Shown here: one piece after another, positions 52,606 to 61,664 of the stretch | How the letters are laid out: every line of letters begins with the position of its first letter | Position numbering within the stretch: position 1 is the stretch's first letter | Virus record (IMG/VR): IMGVR_UViG_3300033141_002563 | Span: 1-64,000 of that record | Reading direction: 5' to 3' (one strand) | Length of the DNA stretch: 64,000 bases | Source of the DNA: a virus | Made by a program: the position numbers and the translations under genes | The notes under the pieces: model-generated | The model's input: only the letters and a program-made list of their open reading frames with translations | The model's database searches: none | Told to the model about the DNA's origin: nothing

Positions 52606-54804
52606 GTGGCAGTCTACATCTCTGCTGGTGTCTACATTCAGGAGCGTGATAACTCCCTGTACGCCCCCGCGATTGCTCCGACGGTCATGGGACTCGTCGG
52701 TACCGCGACGAAGGGGCCTCTCAACACTGCGACCCTCGTGACGACCGAGGCGCAGATGACCGACATCTTCGGCGTCCCGCGCACGAAGGACATGGGCATG
52801 CACACGGCGCTCGAAGCGCTGAAGGAGTGCAGGCTCATGTACTACTGCCGGATCGCCGGTGCGAGCGCCGCGAAGGGTGTCATCACTGTCGCCGCGACGA
52901 TCGTCTTCACGGACAGCGTCACCGGCACCGCGACCTTCACGGCGACGGCAGCGAACATCACGTCGGGTAGCGCGGAGACGTACAACCTGACCGCCATTGC
53001 AGCTGCTGCTCCGGTCACGCTGACCATTAGCGTCGATCAGGGGCCGACGCAGACCTGTACGATCGCGTCCGGTGACGTCTCGAACTTCGCCGCGGTGACA
53101 GCGCTGGAGGTCATAACCCTCCTGAACGCCCAGATTTTCGGTATCCAGGCGACGGTCTCCGCGACCTCGGTGAAGATTGCGAGCGACACACGCGGTACCG
53201 GCAGCTACGTCGAGATCACCGGCGGTACGGCGAACGACGTTGTCAACGGCCTCAACTTCTCGACGACGCCTGTGCAGGGTACCGGCAACGTCGTCAGCAT
53301 CGACGCGGTGACGGGCGCAGAGATCAAGACGATCGTCGAGCTTGCCATCGCGACGATTTCGGTCAGCCTCAGCGTCAACGGCGCGCCGACCTTCTGTACC
53401 GTTGCCGTCGGCATAGCGGCGGACATCGGCATCAGCGCGACCTCGACGGCGATCGGAGCAGCTCCTCTCATCTCCGTGCCGACAGGAATCACCTACACGG
53501 GCCTCGCGGCAGCGCTGTCGCAGAACACCATCAGCTTCACGGCGTCGTCGGAAGGCTCTCATTCCAGCGAGATCGACGTCGTCATCTCGACCTCGACGGT
53601 TCACGCGAGCCTCAAGAAGATCGTCGTCATGTACCGGGACGCGGTCGTCGAGACGTACGACGCTCTGTACAAGGGTACGGACCCGGCTCCGTCAGGCGTC
53701 ACGTACTACGAGATGATCACGACGCTCAACGCCGGTTCGACGGACGGCGCCTTTCCCGCGTCGGAGTACATCGTTGCGGCGGACCTCAACGCGGCGGCCG
53801 AAGACCCGACGGACGGCACGAACACGCTCTCCGCAGGTGACGACGGTGACAACTGGACGACCGGCACCGTCATCGGCACCGTCATCGGCCAGACTCGCAC
53901 CGGCATGCAGGTGTTCGGCGACCCCGAGCTGATCTACATCACGCTGCTCGCGACGCCGGGAATCGCCTACCCCGCGGTCATCGCTGAGGGGCTCAGCATG
54001 TGCGCAGAGCGCGCGGACTGCTTCTACATCGCGGACCCGCCGCAGAGCCTCACGCCCGCGGAGGTGGTCGACTGGCACAACGGCAACGCGGGCGGCGCCT
54101 ACGTGGTCGATCAGGAGGGCCGGAGCGAGGCTGGCGCGAACACGACGTACTTCAACAGCTCGTACGGTGGGCTGTGGCACGACTACTTCACCGCGTTCGA
54201 CGCCTTCAACGACGCGAACATCACGCTACCACCGTCGGCGACCGTGCTGCGCACCGTCGGCTACACCGACAACGTCGCGGATCCGTGGTGGGCGCCGGCC
54301 GGGCCGAACCGCTCACAGACGAGCGCCGTCATCGCGCTGGCTTCCTCGCCGACGCAGGGCGAGCGTGACCTCATGCAGATGCAGGGGAACAACGTCAACC
54401 CGATCGCGCTCATCAGCGGAGCGGGCATCGTCATCATGGGGCAGAAGACGATGCAGAAAGCGCCGACGGCGCTCGACCGCGTCAACGTCCGCCGGCTCAT
54501 GCTCTACGCGGAGAAGATCGTCGCGACGACGGTGCTCTTCCTGACGTTCGAGCCGAACGACCCGACGATGTGGCGGCGCTTCATCAACCTCGTGCAGCCC
54601 GTCTTCGATGACATCGCGGCGAGACGTGGTCTCGAAGACTTCCGCGTGATCGCGGACAGCTCGACGAACACGGATGTGCTCATCAATCAGAACACCTTCC
54701 TGGGCAAGATATTTCTCACGCCAACCAAAAGCGCAGAGAAGGTAATCGCCGAGTTCAATCTTTTGCCTTCAGGAGCGGATTTCACAGAGTACGCGCAGGC
54801 TTAG
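52606..54804 (+). CDS. Contractile tail sheath protein
   Basis: A 732-residue sheath, GTG 52606 after GGGAGGAGCG. Hallmarks are the N-terminal YISAGVYIQERDNS, APTVMGLVGTATKGPLNTAT, and the C-terminal domain with RTVGYTDNVADPWWAPAGPN, MLYAEKIVATTVLFLTFEPN and IADSSTNTDVLINQNTFLGK, as in T4 gp18 and related sheaths. Residues about 95-330 are an inserted beta region (VTLTISVDQGPTQTCTIASG and similar) that would sit on the tail surface. Forms the sheath around the tube and contracts at infection. Confidence 0.92.
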   Translation: MAVYISAGVYIQERDNSLYAPAIAPTVMGLVGTATKGPLNTATLVTTEAQMTDIFGVPRTKDMGMHTALEALKECRLMYYCRIAGASAAKGVITVAATIVFTDSVTGTATFTATAANITSGSAETYNLTAIAAAAPVTLTISVDQGPTQTCTIASGDVSNFAAVTALEVITLLNAQIFGIQATVSATSVKIASDTRGTGSYVEITGGTANDVVNGLNFSTTPVQGTGNVVSIDAVTGAEIKTIVELAIATISVSLSVNGAPTFCTVAVGIAADIGISATSTAIGAAPLISVPTGITYTGLAAALSQNTISFTASSEGSHSSEIDVVISTSTVHASLKKIVVMYRDAVVETYDALYKGTDPAPSGVTYYEMITTLNAGSTDGAFPASEYIVAADLNAAAEDPTDGTNTLSAGDDGDNWTTGTVIGTVIGQTRTGMQVFGDPELIYITLLATPGIAYPAVIAEGLSMCAERADCFYIADPPQSLTPAEVVDWHNGNAGGAYVVDQEGRSEAGANTTYFNSSYGGLWHDYFTAFDAFNDANITLPPSATVLRTVGYTDNVADPWWAPAGPNRSQTSAVIALASSPTQGERDLMQMQGNNVNPIALISGAGIVIMGQKTMQKAPTALDRVNVRRLMLYAEKIVATTVLFLTFEPNDPTMWRRFINLVQPVFDDIAARRGLEDFRVIADSSTNTDVLINQNTFLGKIFLTPTKSAEKVIAEFNLLPSGADFTEYAQA

Positions 54805-54839
54805 GGTTACGCAAGATGTGCGTTATATGACTGTCTCGA

Positions 54840-54848
54840 TGCTATACT
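54840..54848 (+). promoter_or_regulatory. Extended -10 promoter candidate
   Basis: TGC followed by TATACT, an extended -10 element, 28 bases ahead of the homing endonuclease ATG; no good -35 is visible. It would allow expression apart from the tail operon. Confidence 0.42.
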
Positions 54849-54875
54849 CTCCCTATTGCTTGAAGGGAGGAAGGT

Positions 54876-55658
54876 ATGATCGAGATGGTCGTAGTGTATG
54901 GTCTGTCGGAGACGCCGGAGCGAGCAGGGATTCACTATGTTGGAGTCACATCCGATCCGCGTCAGCGCCTGTATCAACACCTAAGCGAGGCTCGCTGTAC
55001 AACACACCGCGGGTACGACAGCCGAAAAAGTCAATGGCTCAGAGGTCTAACGCAGTCGCCGCACATTTTGTCCTTGGAGCGTGTGTCTGCCGAAGACGGG
55101 CGGGATGCGGAGCAACGTTGGATCATGTTCTTGCATACGAAGGGGAACGCACTCTTCAACAAGCTTTGGTTCGCAGCAACGTGCCCGTGGACGCGCGAAA
55201 TTCGTGCGAATATGTCGTTTGCTGCCAAGAAGCGGTATCAGGATCTTGGGCAGCGGCAAGCGTTGTCTTTGCGCGCGCAAGAACGAGCGAAGACAGACGA
55301 AGGGCGCGCTCATCTCAAGCGCATCAGCGCGCTCGGCGTCGCAACGATGAAGAACGACGAGAGCGCGCGTCAGCGGCAACGGGCGGGGCTCAAACACTCG
55401 TGGAACGAGATGCCCCCGGAGCAACGCGCCGCCCGCGTCGCGAACGCGACAGCGGGTCTGAACGCTCCGGGCGTTCAGGAGCGGAAGGGAGCAGCCATCT
55501 CAGCTGCGAAGTTCCGACGTTGGGCACGGAAGGGATGGACGAAGGGGCACGTCGAGGTGATTATCAGTGAGAGTCGGAACCTCGACAGCGCTGCGGCGAT
55601 ACTTGGTTGTACTCGACCAACCCTTCGCCAGCTCCGCAAGCACTACGGTATCGGTTGA
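54876..55658 (+). CDS. GIY-YIG homing endonuclease
   Basis: A 260-residue protein, ATG 54876 after GGGAGGAAGGT. Residues 5-36 give the GIY-YIG core: VVYGL, then HYVGVTSDPRQRLYQHL with catalytic R31; EQRWIMFLH near residue 80 supplies the likely catalytic Glu. The middle is Arg/Lys-rich with repeated NUMOD-like stretches (AHLKRISALGVATMKN; KGAAISAAKFRRWARKG), and the end is a helix-turn-helix (LDSAAAILGCTRPTLRQLRK). It interrupts the sheath-tube pair as a free-standing homing gene. Target probably lies in this intergenic region of related phages; inferred. Confidence 0.88.
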   Translation: MIEMVVVYGLSETPERAGIHYVGVTSDPRQRLYQHLSEARCTTHRGYDSRKSQWLRGLTQSPHILSLERVSAEDGRDAEQRWIMFLHTKGNALFNKLWFAATCPWTREIRANMSFAAKKRYQDLGQRQALSLRAQERAKTDEGRAHLKRISALGVATMKNDESARQRQRAGLKHSWNEMPPEQRAARVANATAGLNAPGVQERKGAAISAAKFRRWARKGWTKGHVEVIISESRNLDSAAAILGCTRPTLRQLRKHYGIG

Positions 55659-55710
55659 CGGGATGATGAAGCGCCTCCTGTCCGGGGGCAGACGATAGAA
55701 GGAGGCAGCA

Positions 55711-56274
55711 ATGACGCTCATCAATGCTCAGCACCTCGCCCCGGCGCTCGGCTTCTTCGAGCCGCAGCGCACGTTCTCGTGGGTGCTGGAGATCGGCCTC
55801 GACGATGTTGGGGATCAGATCCTCATCATGCAGTCGTTGGAGTCGTTCGGCGCCCCGAAGGAGTCGAACGAGACCATCGAGTTGCACCACGGTAACGAGG
55901 TGCGGAAGGTCGCGGGTAAGGTGTCGTTCGAGGACATCACCCTCGTCCTGAAGGACTTTGTCGACTCCAAAACGGCGCAGGCGGTCGCGAAGTGGAGGAG
56001 GCTTGTCTACAACCCCGAGACGGGCTCCGTCGGTCTCGCACGCGACTACAAGAAGTCCGCCGACCTCATCATGTTTGCACCCGACTTGTCGAGTGCACGT
56101 GTCTGGAAGCTCTTCGGCGTGTGGCCGAAGGATGTCGACTACGGCACGCTTGACATGACGTCATCCGACAAGGTGACGCTCTCGCTCACTCTGAGCATCG
56201 ACCGGGTTATGCCGGGCTTCGCCATCGCCATTCCGGCGGGCATCAATCAGGGGATGTCGCAGCTCCCGATCTGA
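55711..56274 (+). CDS. Tail tube protein (T4 gp19-like)
   Basis: A 187-residue protein, ATG 55711 after GAAGGAGGCAGC. The pattern HGNEVRKVAGKVSFEDITLV, KWRRLVYNPETGSVGLARDY and FGVWPKDVDYGTLDMTSSDK is that of gp19-type tubes, which stack as hexamers to form the inner channel. The sheath gene lies upstream beyond the homing endonuclease. A hairpin follows. Confidence 0.92.
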   Translation: MTLINAQHLAPALGFFEPQRTFSWVLEIGLDDVGDQILIMQSLESFGAPKESNETIELHHGNEVRKVAGKVSFEDITLVLKDFVDSKTAQAVAKWRRLVYNPETGSVGLARDYKKSADLIMFAPDLSSARVWKLFGVWPKDVDYGTLDMTSSDKVTLSLTLSIDRVMPGFAIAIPAGINQGMSQLPI

Positions 56275-56291
56275 TCTACGGTTGGACAATG

Positions 56292-56329
56292 AGCCTACCG
56301 CGCCTGTGGCAGGGGATGCGGTAGGCTTT
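56292..56329 (+). terminator. Hairpin after tube gene
   Basis: AGCCTACCGC (56292-56301) pairs perfectly with GCGGTAGGCT (56318-56327); only TTC follows. Likely a partial terminator that keeps tube expression above that of the downstream baseplate genes. Confidence 0.7.
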
Positions 56330-56348
56330 CGCACAGGAGGAGAGGACA

Positions 56349-57182
56349 GTGCTTGAGCAGCTCCAGGCTATGCAAGCGGACGTGCTGCGGGAGTGGATGC
56401 CCGTCACGCTACCGTCTCGTGGGTTCTACTACGGCGACAAGTGTCCGATGGGCGAGGTGCATATCACCCCGTGGACGACTGCGCAGGAGGAGGCCATTGC
56501 GCGACACACGAGCGGGAAGGCAAGTCTGCTCATCCAGCAGCTCATGACTGGCAACATCAAGCTGGGCGAAGGCGGGTTGGCATACGACGACCTTCTTGTC
56601 ACGGATCACTTCTATCTGCTGTTTCAGCTTCGACGTGTCAGTCTCACGTCGCACTACACCATCGAGCGGAATTGCTCGTCGTGCGGGTTCGCGCACAAGA
56701 TCAGCGTCGACCTCGGCACTGACCTCCCCATCAAGGATCTCTCCGACGAACCGGTGATAGAGCCGTTCGAGGCGTTTCTTCCGCGTGCGAAGCAGACCGT
56801 CACGTTGCAATTTCTGCGCGTCAGGGACGAAGCGGCCATGAACAACTACGCGGAGCGGAAGCTGCGGGAGGTGACAGAGACAGGTTCTCCGGCGACGCGT
56901 TTCCGTCACGCGCGCCGCATCGTTGCCATCGACGGGAAGGATGAGCCGTTTCAGGAGCGTATGCAGTTCGTGGCAGGCTTACGGATGCTCGATCTGCAGG
57001 TCATGGACATGGTGATTGAAGAGCACGAGACGGGACTCGTTCCCGAGATGACCAGCACGTGCCCCCGCTGCAACCATGTGGACGAGTGGGGCGTGCCGAT
57101 GTCGGCGGAGTTCTTTCGTCCTTCAGCAGATGACATCAGAGCAGAGATCGCAGCTGCTAAGCTCGCTCATGGCGGAGACTGA
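56349..57182 (+). CDS. Baseplate hub assembly protein candidate (T4 gp26-like)
   Basis: A 277-residue protein, GTG 56349 after GGAGGAGAGGACA. It starts with VTLPSRGFYYGDKCPMGEVH, the LPSxG opening of the T4 baseplate protein family that includes gp26, then TTAQEEAIARHTSGKASLL. Two zinc pairs are visible: NCSSCGF near 117 and TCPRCNHV near 240. It lies between tube and tape measure, where assembly chaperones are found. No slippery sequence for frameshifting into the next frame was seen. Confidence 0.72.
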   Translation: MLEQLQAMQADVLREWMPVTLPSRGFYYGDKCPMGEVHITPWTTAQEEAIARHTSGKASLLIQQLMTGNIKLGEGGLAYDDLLVTDHFYLLFQLRRVSLTSHYTIERNCSSCGFAHKISVDLGTDLPIKDLSDEPVIEPFEAFLPRAKQTVTLQFLRVRDEAAMNNYAERKLREVTETGSPATRFRHARRIVAIDGKDEPFQERMQFVAGLRMLDLQVMDMVIEEHETGLVPEMTSTCPRCNHVDEWGVPMSAEFFRPSADDIRAEIAAAKLAHGGD

Positions 57183-57321
57183 TTTTCTCGTAGGCGAAGG
57201 TTACAGCTTCACCGAGGTCATGCTCATGTCGTCGTCACGACGACGCCGGATCTGTCAGGCGAAAATTGAGCGCGCTCGTAAGCGTGACGAGCAGATAAAG
57301 CACCAGCGAAAGGGCCGATAA
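57130..57321 (+). CDS. Small protein upstream of tape measure
   Basis: A 63-residue frame from ATG 57130 (or 50 residues from ATG 57169), overlapping the previous gene's end. The body LVGEGYSFTEVMLMSSSRRR followed by a Lys/Arg-rich helix is a plausible small tail-assembly helper; in contractile phages a short overlapping gene is common here. The start is uncertain since neither has a clear ribosome binding site. Confidence 0.55.
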   Translation: MTSEQRSQLLSSLMAETDFLVGEGYSFTEVMLMSSSRRRRICQAKIERARKRDEQIKHQRKGR

Positions 57322-59114
57322 TGGGTGCTGAAGTCGGCGGCTTCAACTTCGTCATCGGTGCGGACATCGAAGAGTTCCGCAAAGGGATTCAGCAGGTCCA
57401 GAAGGCGATGAACGGGCTGGCGGGCCTTGCCGCGAAGCTGACCGAGGACTTCGCGAAAGCAGCTGGAGGTGACGCCCCGGCCAAAGGCTCGGGTGGCGGC
57501 AAGAAGAAAAAAGGGAAGTCGACGGGCGGCCTCATCGGGGCGTGGTTTGGTGATATCGGCGCCAAAGCGCTCGCAGAGGAGACGATCCCGGGGCTGGGCA
57601 AGGCGCTAACTGGCCTTCGTTCACCGATCGTCGGGCTTGGCATGGTAGCCGTCGCGATGACGCGCGAGTGGATGGCGTTCCACAACGAAACCGACAAGTT
57701 CCGTCGCTCCGTTGGCATGACACGCGAGGAGATGTTCGAGACGCAGCAGGACTTGCTCGACGTGTCCATGCGCTATGGCACCAGCGTCAGCAAGCTCGCG
57801 AGCATCTTCACGTTCGTTGCTACAGGTGCAGCGCGCTCCTCCAAAGAGATGGCAAAGATGGCGGGGCACTTCGCGGAGCTGGAGAAAGCCACCGGATCGT
57901 CACAGAAGACCATCGTCGACTTCGGCCTTGCGCTGCGGCAGTCGCTGGAGATGTCTGAGGATCAGGCGAGAGCAACTGAGCTTGCGATCATCCGGTACTC
58001 GGGCATGTCGATGATGACTGACGAGGCGGCTCGCCAGTCAGCTACCGAGTTCATCGGCCAGACGAAGCAGTTCGGAGCAGACAAGCGGAGAAAGCTGTTC
58101 GAGCAGTACATCGCGCTCACTCACGCGGGTAAGCAACTCGGCGGGAAGGAGGAGAGTGAAGCGCTTGGCGCTGCTGCTATTGCTATGTTGACGAAGTCCG
58201 GTGGGCTCACTGGCTTGGAGGTTCTTGAAAAACACGCGTTTGACTTGCAGAAGGCTCTTGAGCCGGTGTTCCTGCGGTTGGATGAAGCTGATAAGGCAGG
58301 TAAGGAGCTTGTCTTCGGTGAAATAGCGCGCGGAGCTGGAATGGAGGGCTTTGCGCGTCAGGCGCTGGAGGGTTGGAGGAAGATCAACGCGGGCATCAAC
58401 GAGGGTACGAGTGCCCTTCAGAAGTACAAGAAGGCGCTCGTAGACACGCAGGGTATGACACCTGAGCAGGTACAGCAGGCGCTCGAAGGCATGAAAGGCC
58501 CGTGGCAGAAGGTGGACGACTCTATTGGTCGCATCAAGGGCCTCCTGTTCGACATCGTGACTGGACCTCTTCTGCCTGCGATCGAGGGTACGTTCAAGCT
58601 CGTTGAGACTGCGCTCTCTGGTATTCTCAAGCTTGCGGCCTGGTTCAAGGGATCAGACAAAGCGGACGCTGAGACTACGCGCAAGGCTACGCAGGCGAAG
58701 CAGTGGAAATCGGGTATCGCTGGTGAGGTTCAGGTGATCGACGCGCTCATGGAACAGATGCAGGGGCGGTGGGGTGGCCCCTCCGACAAGATGGTGACCG
58801 ACGCGTTCGCGGACGTGCGACGGGATACGGTGCTTACGGCGGGCGACCCGTTCATGACGGGAACGAACGAAATGACGTCGCAGTTCGCTGGTGGTTTTGA
58901 GGAGACACCTCTCGAAGCTTTCCCTTCGTACAACCCTGCCGCTTACAAGCGGGGTACCGAAAGCACGATGCTTCACGCGTACGAGTCCAAGGCGCGAGCG
59001 AAAGAAGTCACGAGCGCTATGGATCGGTTGACGGCAGCGCTCAATGAGGCGAATGCGGTCGATCGTGCTCGCGTGCGGCACGACGAAACTACAGCTGTAC
59101 TCGGGGGACCGTAG
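57321..59114 (+). CDS. Tail tape measure protein
   Basis: A 597-residue helical protein, ATG 57321 overlapping the previous TAA. The N-terminus NFVIGADIEEFRKGIQQVQK is typical of tape measures; a Lys/Gly linker, a hydrophobic segment (SPIVGLGMVAVAMT) and long amphipathic helices follow, with FDIVTGPLLPAIEGTFKLVE near 410. Its length is close to T4 gp29 (590 residues), which implies a tail of about T4 length, roughly 90-100 nm, by the usual 1.5 Angstrom per residue rule. Confidence 0.85.
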   Translation: MGAEVGGFNFVIGADIEEFRKGIQQVQKAMNGLAGLAAKLTEDFAKAAGGDAPAKGSGGGKKKKGKSTGGLIGAWFGDIGAKALAEETIPGLGKALTGLRSPIVGLGMVAVAMTREWMAFHNETDKFRRSVGMTREEMFETQQDLLDVSMRYGTSVSKLASIFTFVATGAARSSKEMAKMAGHFAELEKATGSSQKTIVDFGLALRQSLEMSEDQARATELAIIRYSGMSMMTDEAARQSATEFIGQTKQFGADKRRKLFEQYIALTHAGKQLGGKEESEALGAAAIAMLTKSGGLTGLEVLEKHAFDLQKALEPVFLRLDEADKAGKELVFGEIARGAGMEGFARQALEGWRKINAGINEGTSALQKYKKALVDTQGMTPEQVQQALEGMKGPWQKVDDSIGRIKGLLFDIVTGPLLPAIEGTFKLVETALSGILKLAAWFKGSDKADAETTRKATQAKQWKSGIAGEVQVIDALMEQMQGRWGGPSDKMVTDAFADVRRDTVLTAGDPFMTGTNEMTSQFAGGFEETPLEAFPSYNPAAYKRGTESTMLHAYESKARAKEVTSAMDRLTAALNEANAVDRARVRHDETTAVLGGP

Positions 59115-59115
59115 C

Positions 59116-59898
59116 GTGAAGCACCTCGACCGTACTCGGTTCCGTATCAGCCTTGAGCCGGAGTCGCTCATCGCGAGGAACAAGTACGACGCGCGTCTGT
59201 TTCTCGCGTTCCCCGAGCTACCGGAGACGATGAGCATCGCCAAGTCGGTGAACTACGCGGACGAGGTCATTCCGGGCTGGTCTGAGCCGCTCGTCGGATG
59301 GTCGAGCTGCGCGGCGACGACCATCGACTTCACGGTCAAGTTCGTCGCTACAGGTGAGAATACACCGAAGAAGAAACAGGTCAGCCCGCCCGGATCGTTT
59401 GAGACAACGGCGGCAGAAGACGTGGGGCAGGGTGTACTCGATGCTCTGCAGAACTTCCCTCTTGCCGTCCCGATGGTGGGGCAGGACGGCTACCCCTACG
59501 ACAACACGCAGCCGCTCAGCGATCTGTCTGCAGTCGTTATCGACGAGGTGCTGACGAAGGCAGAGTGGCTGCTGGCGCTCACGCACCCACAGTATGACAA
59601 CTCTGGAAAGCCATTCCCGCCGCCGATCGTCTGGCTGGAGTACGGGCAGAACTTCCGGCGTCGTGGCGTCCTCAAGAGTGTAACCCTTACGCTGCAAGGC
59701 CCCTGGCATCCCGTGACGCTGCTATGTCAGCGCATCGACGCTGCTGTGTCGTTTCAGGAGATCAACCGCGGCCCGGTTGGTTACAGCAACGTCAGGCGGG
59801 GCATTCATTACCCTGAGTCTAATCTCAACCAGTCCATCTATGCCGCGTCGCGCCCGAACAAGGACATTTTGGCACTGGCACGGTACAGTCAGGGGTAG
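59116..59898 (+). CDS. Baseplate/tail-tube initiator candidate
   Basis: A 260-residue protein, GTG 59116 next to the tape measure stop. The segment LFLAFPELPETMSIAKSVNY, then PGWSEPLVGWSSCAATTIDF, resembles tube-initiator and hub-cap proteins encoded behind tape measures (T4 gp48/gp54 or XkdP position). The second half has GQNFRRRGVLKSVTLTLQGP, also in keeping. Member of the baseplate; exact counterpart uncertain. Confidence 0.6.
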   Translation: MKHLDRTRFRISLEPESLIARNKYDARLFLAFPELPETMSIAKSVNYADEVIPGWSEPLVGWSSCAATTIDFTVKFVATGENTPKKKQVSPPGSFETTAAEDVGQGVLDALQNFPLAVPMVGQDGYPYDNTQPLSDLSAVVIDEVLTKAEWLLALTHPQYDNSGKPFPPPIVWLEYGQNFRRRGVLKSVTLTLQGPWHPVTLLCQRIDAAVSFQEINRGPVGYSNVRRGIHYPESNLNQSIYAASRPNKDILALARYSQG

Positions 59899-59901
59899 TG
59901 C

Positions 59902-60276
59902 ATGGCAACATCGGACGCTACGACGGTCCGCGTCTCACCGAGGTCGCGGCACCGCTCGACTCCGCTCTTTTTGGAGCGCTACGACGTTTCATCGGGAAGC
60001 ACTACCGAAACACGCTCTCGTACTTTTTACGGTACGTGGGAGCCTCCGACGGTGTTCGAGACGCGACAGCCAACTCTCTGGAAGGTGGAGGCGGACGAGG
60101 CGGGGCGACCGGACCTGCTCGCGTATCGGCTCTACAAGGACTCCACGCTGTGGTGGGCGATCTGCATCCGCAACAACCTCTTCTTCCCTCTCATCGATCT
60201 CCGTGCAGGCATGACTGTCATCTGTCCGCATGTTGAGGATGTCATTGCGGGGCTCAACTCGGCAAAGCGCACATGA
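59902..60276 (+). CDS. gp53-like baseplate wedge protein
   Basis: A 124-residue protein, ATG 59902 after GGGGTAGTGC. The core YRLYKDSTLWWAICIRNNLF followed by PLIDLRAGMTVICPHVEDV is the pattern of T4 gp53-type wedge proteins, which resemble LysM folds. Overlaps the next gene by four bases. It links wedge and hub. Confidence 0.78.
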   Translation: MATSDATTVRVSPRSRHRSTPLFLERYDVSSGSTTETRSRTFYGTWEPPTVFETRQPTLWKVEADEAGRPDLLAYRLYKDSTLWWAICIRNNLFFPLIDLRAGMTVICPHVEDVIAGLNSAKRT

Positions 60277-61664
60277 CCGATCGTACAATCGACGTTGGAA
60301 ACCTGCGCTATCCCTTCGTGGAGCTGCACGCAGAGACAGGCGACCGGAAGCGTGTACCGATCACGGTCGTGAACACTGCCGAAGAGGCGTTCGCGCAGAA
60401 CACGCCGAACAAGCTCGCCGTGGCGGTAGTGGACTTCTCATACACGACGGTGACGGGCGGCGCTGGCAGCACGATTTCCATGCGTGTTATTGACCCGTCA
60501 TTCGACGGTTTGGAAACTCATTTCCTTCAAGCTGCAGGTATGCCTGTAGTGTGGTTCCGCTACGGTTGGCGGTTCAGCGACGGCACAGAGATGGCGTCTG
60601 AGCTGGCTCCGATGCGGGTCACGAACTGGGAAGGCGAGTTCATTGGTAACGCGACCTTTACGGCGGCGGCGCTCACCATCACCGCAATGGACGACTCGGC
60701 GCTGCTGGGTTCGCAAGCGACGCAAATCGGGCTGAAGTCTACCGACAGCATTACTGCTGGCATCTCTGACATCGTGAACGCAGCAAAGGGGGCAACGGCC
60801 GGCAAGAAGCTTGTCGTCGAGGTGCGCGCACCCACGACGACAACGATGACCGACGCTCTCAACAAGGCGCACGGCCGCACGCCGATCCGCTACATCAGGG
60901 ATCTTCTCGCATATGCGTCAACAGACGAGCTGTTCTTGACCTACTACATGGAGTACAAGGACGGTGCTTGGCATCTGGTCATAGACGCGGTGAAGCCGAC
61001 AGCCAAGCCGCAACGCGTCTACGTGTTCTCTCGTGATCGTCAGGGAGAGATGCTGAACTTCCGCCCGAAATACAGCGGACTCCTCATTCGCGGGATTGGG
61101 GGCGGGCAGGTGGACAGCGTAGCGACGGACTCATCTACGCTGACGGCAACGCCGAAGTCGTCTTCTGCCTCAACTGACGACGATCCGGCACATGGGAACT
61201 ACTTCCCGCGCGACGACGAGATCGGCGCTCCGTCACGCATCGTCGCGCTCGCATCCCGGGAGCAGCAGCTCATAGACGCATACATTCGGTCCCGGAGGCG
61301 TCGGGCCGACTTGGCGACGTACCCGGCGACGGCGGACATCGTCGGCGACCCGTTCATTCGTCCTATACGCAACGTGCTGGTCATCGTCTCCAAGGGGGCG
61401 CATGCGCTTCAGGCGGCGCAGGATCTGTTCCGCGAGGGCGACTACCATCACAGCACCGGGCTCTACACCGTCATGCAGATAACCCATTCGATCACGCCGG
61501 GCGTCTACCGCACGCAGCTGAACCTGCAGAGGGGCTCAACCAACGTCGGCGGGATCAAGGCTAAGGTGACGTCAGGAGATGGACCGAAGGGCTGGGTGCG
61601 AGAGAGAACAGCGAAGACGGAGAGCGAAGTGGAACGCGGTGTGAAGTCTGTGGGGGCGGACTGA
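60273..61664 (+). CDS. Baseplate hub protein (gp27/gpD-like)
   Basis: A 463-residue protein, ATG 60273 in an ATGA overlap. Mixed beta sequence with FRYGWRFSDGTEMASELAPM and, near the end, STGLYTVMQITHSITPGVYR, the motif typical of hub proteins related to T4 gp27 and phage late-control D. It should form the trimeric hub that carries the spike coded next. Ser/Asp-rich linker around residue 290. Confidence 0.78.
   Translation: MTDRTIDVGNLRYPFVELHAETGDRKRVPITVVNTAEEAFAQNTPNKLAVAVVDFSYTTVTGGAGSTISMRVIDPSFDGLETHFLQAAGMPVVWFRYGWRFSDGTEMASELAPMRVTNWEGEFIGNATFTAAALTITAMDDSALLGSQATQIGLKSTDSITAGISDIVNAAKGATAGKKLVVEVRAPTTTTMTDALNKAHGRTPIRYIRDLLAYASTDELFLTYYMEYKDGAWHLVIDAVKPTAKPQRVYVFSRDRQGEMLNFRPKYSGLLIRGIGGGQVDSVATDSSTLTATPKSSSASTDDDPAHGNYFPRDDEIGAPSRIVALASREQQLIDAYIRSRRRRADLATYPATADIVGDPFIRPIRNVLVIVSKGAHALQAAQDLFREGDYHHSTGLYTVMQITHSITPGVYRTQLNLQRGSTNVGGIKAKVTSGDGPKGWVRERTAKTESEVERGVKSVGAD

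Noticed and set aside
57100-57200. Programmed frameshift between the gp26-like gene and the small gene before the tape measure
   Set aside because: The frames overlap, as in tail-assembly chaperone pairs, but I found no slippery heptamer in the overlap, and the first protein looks like gp26 rather than a chaperone.
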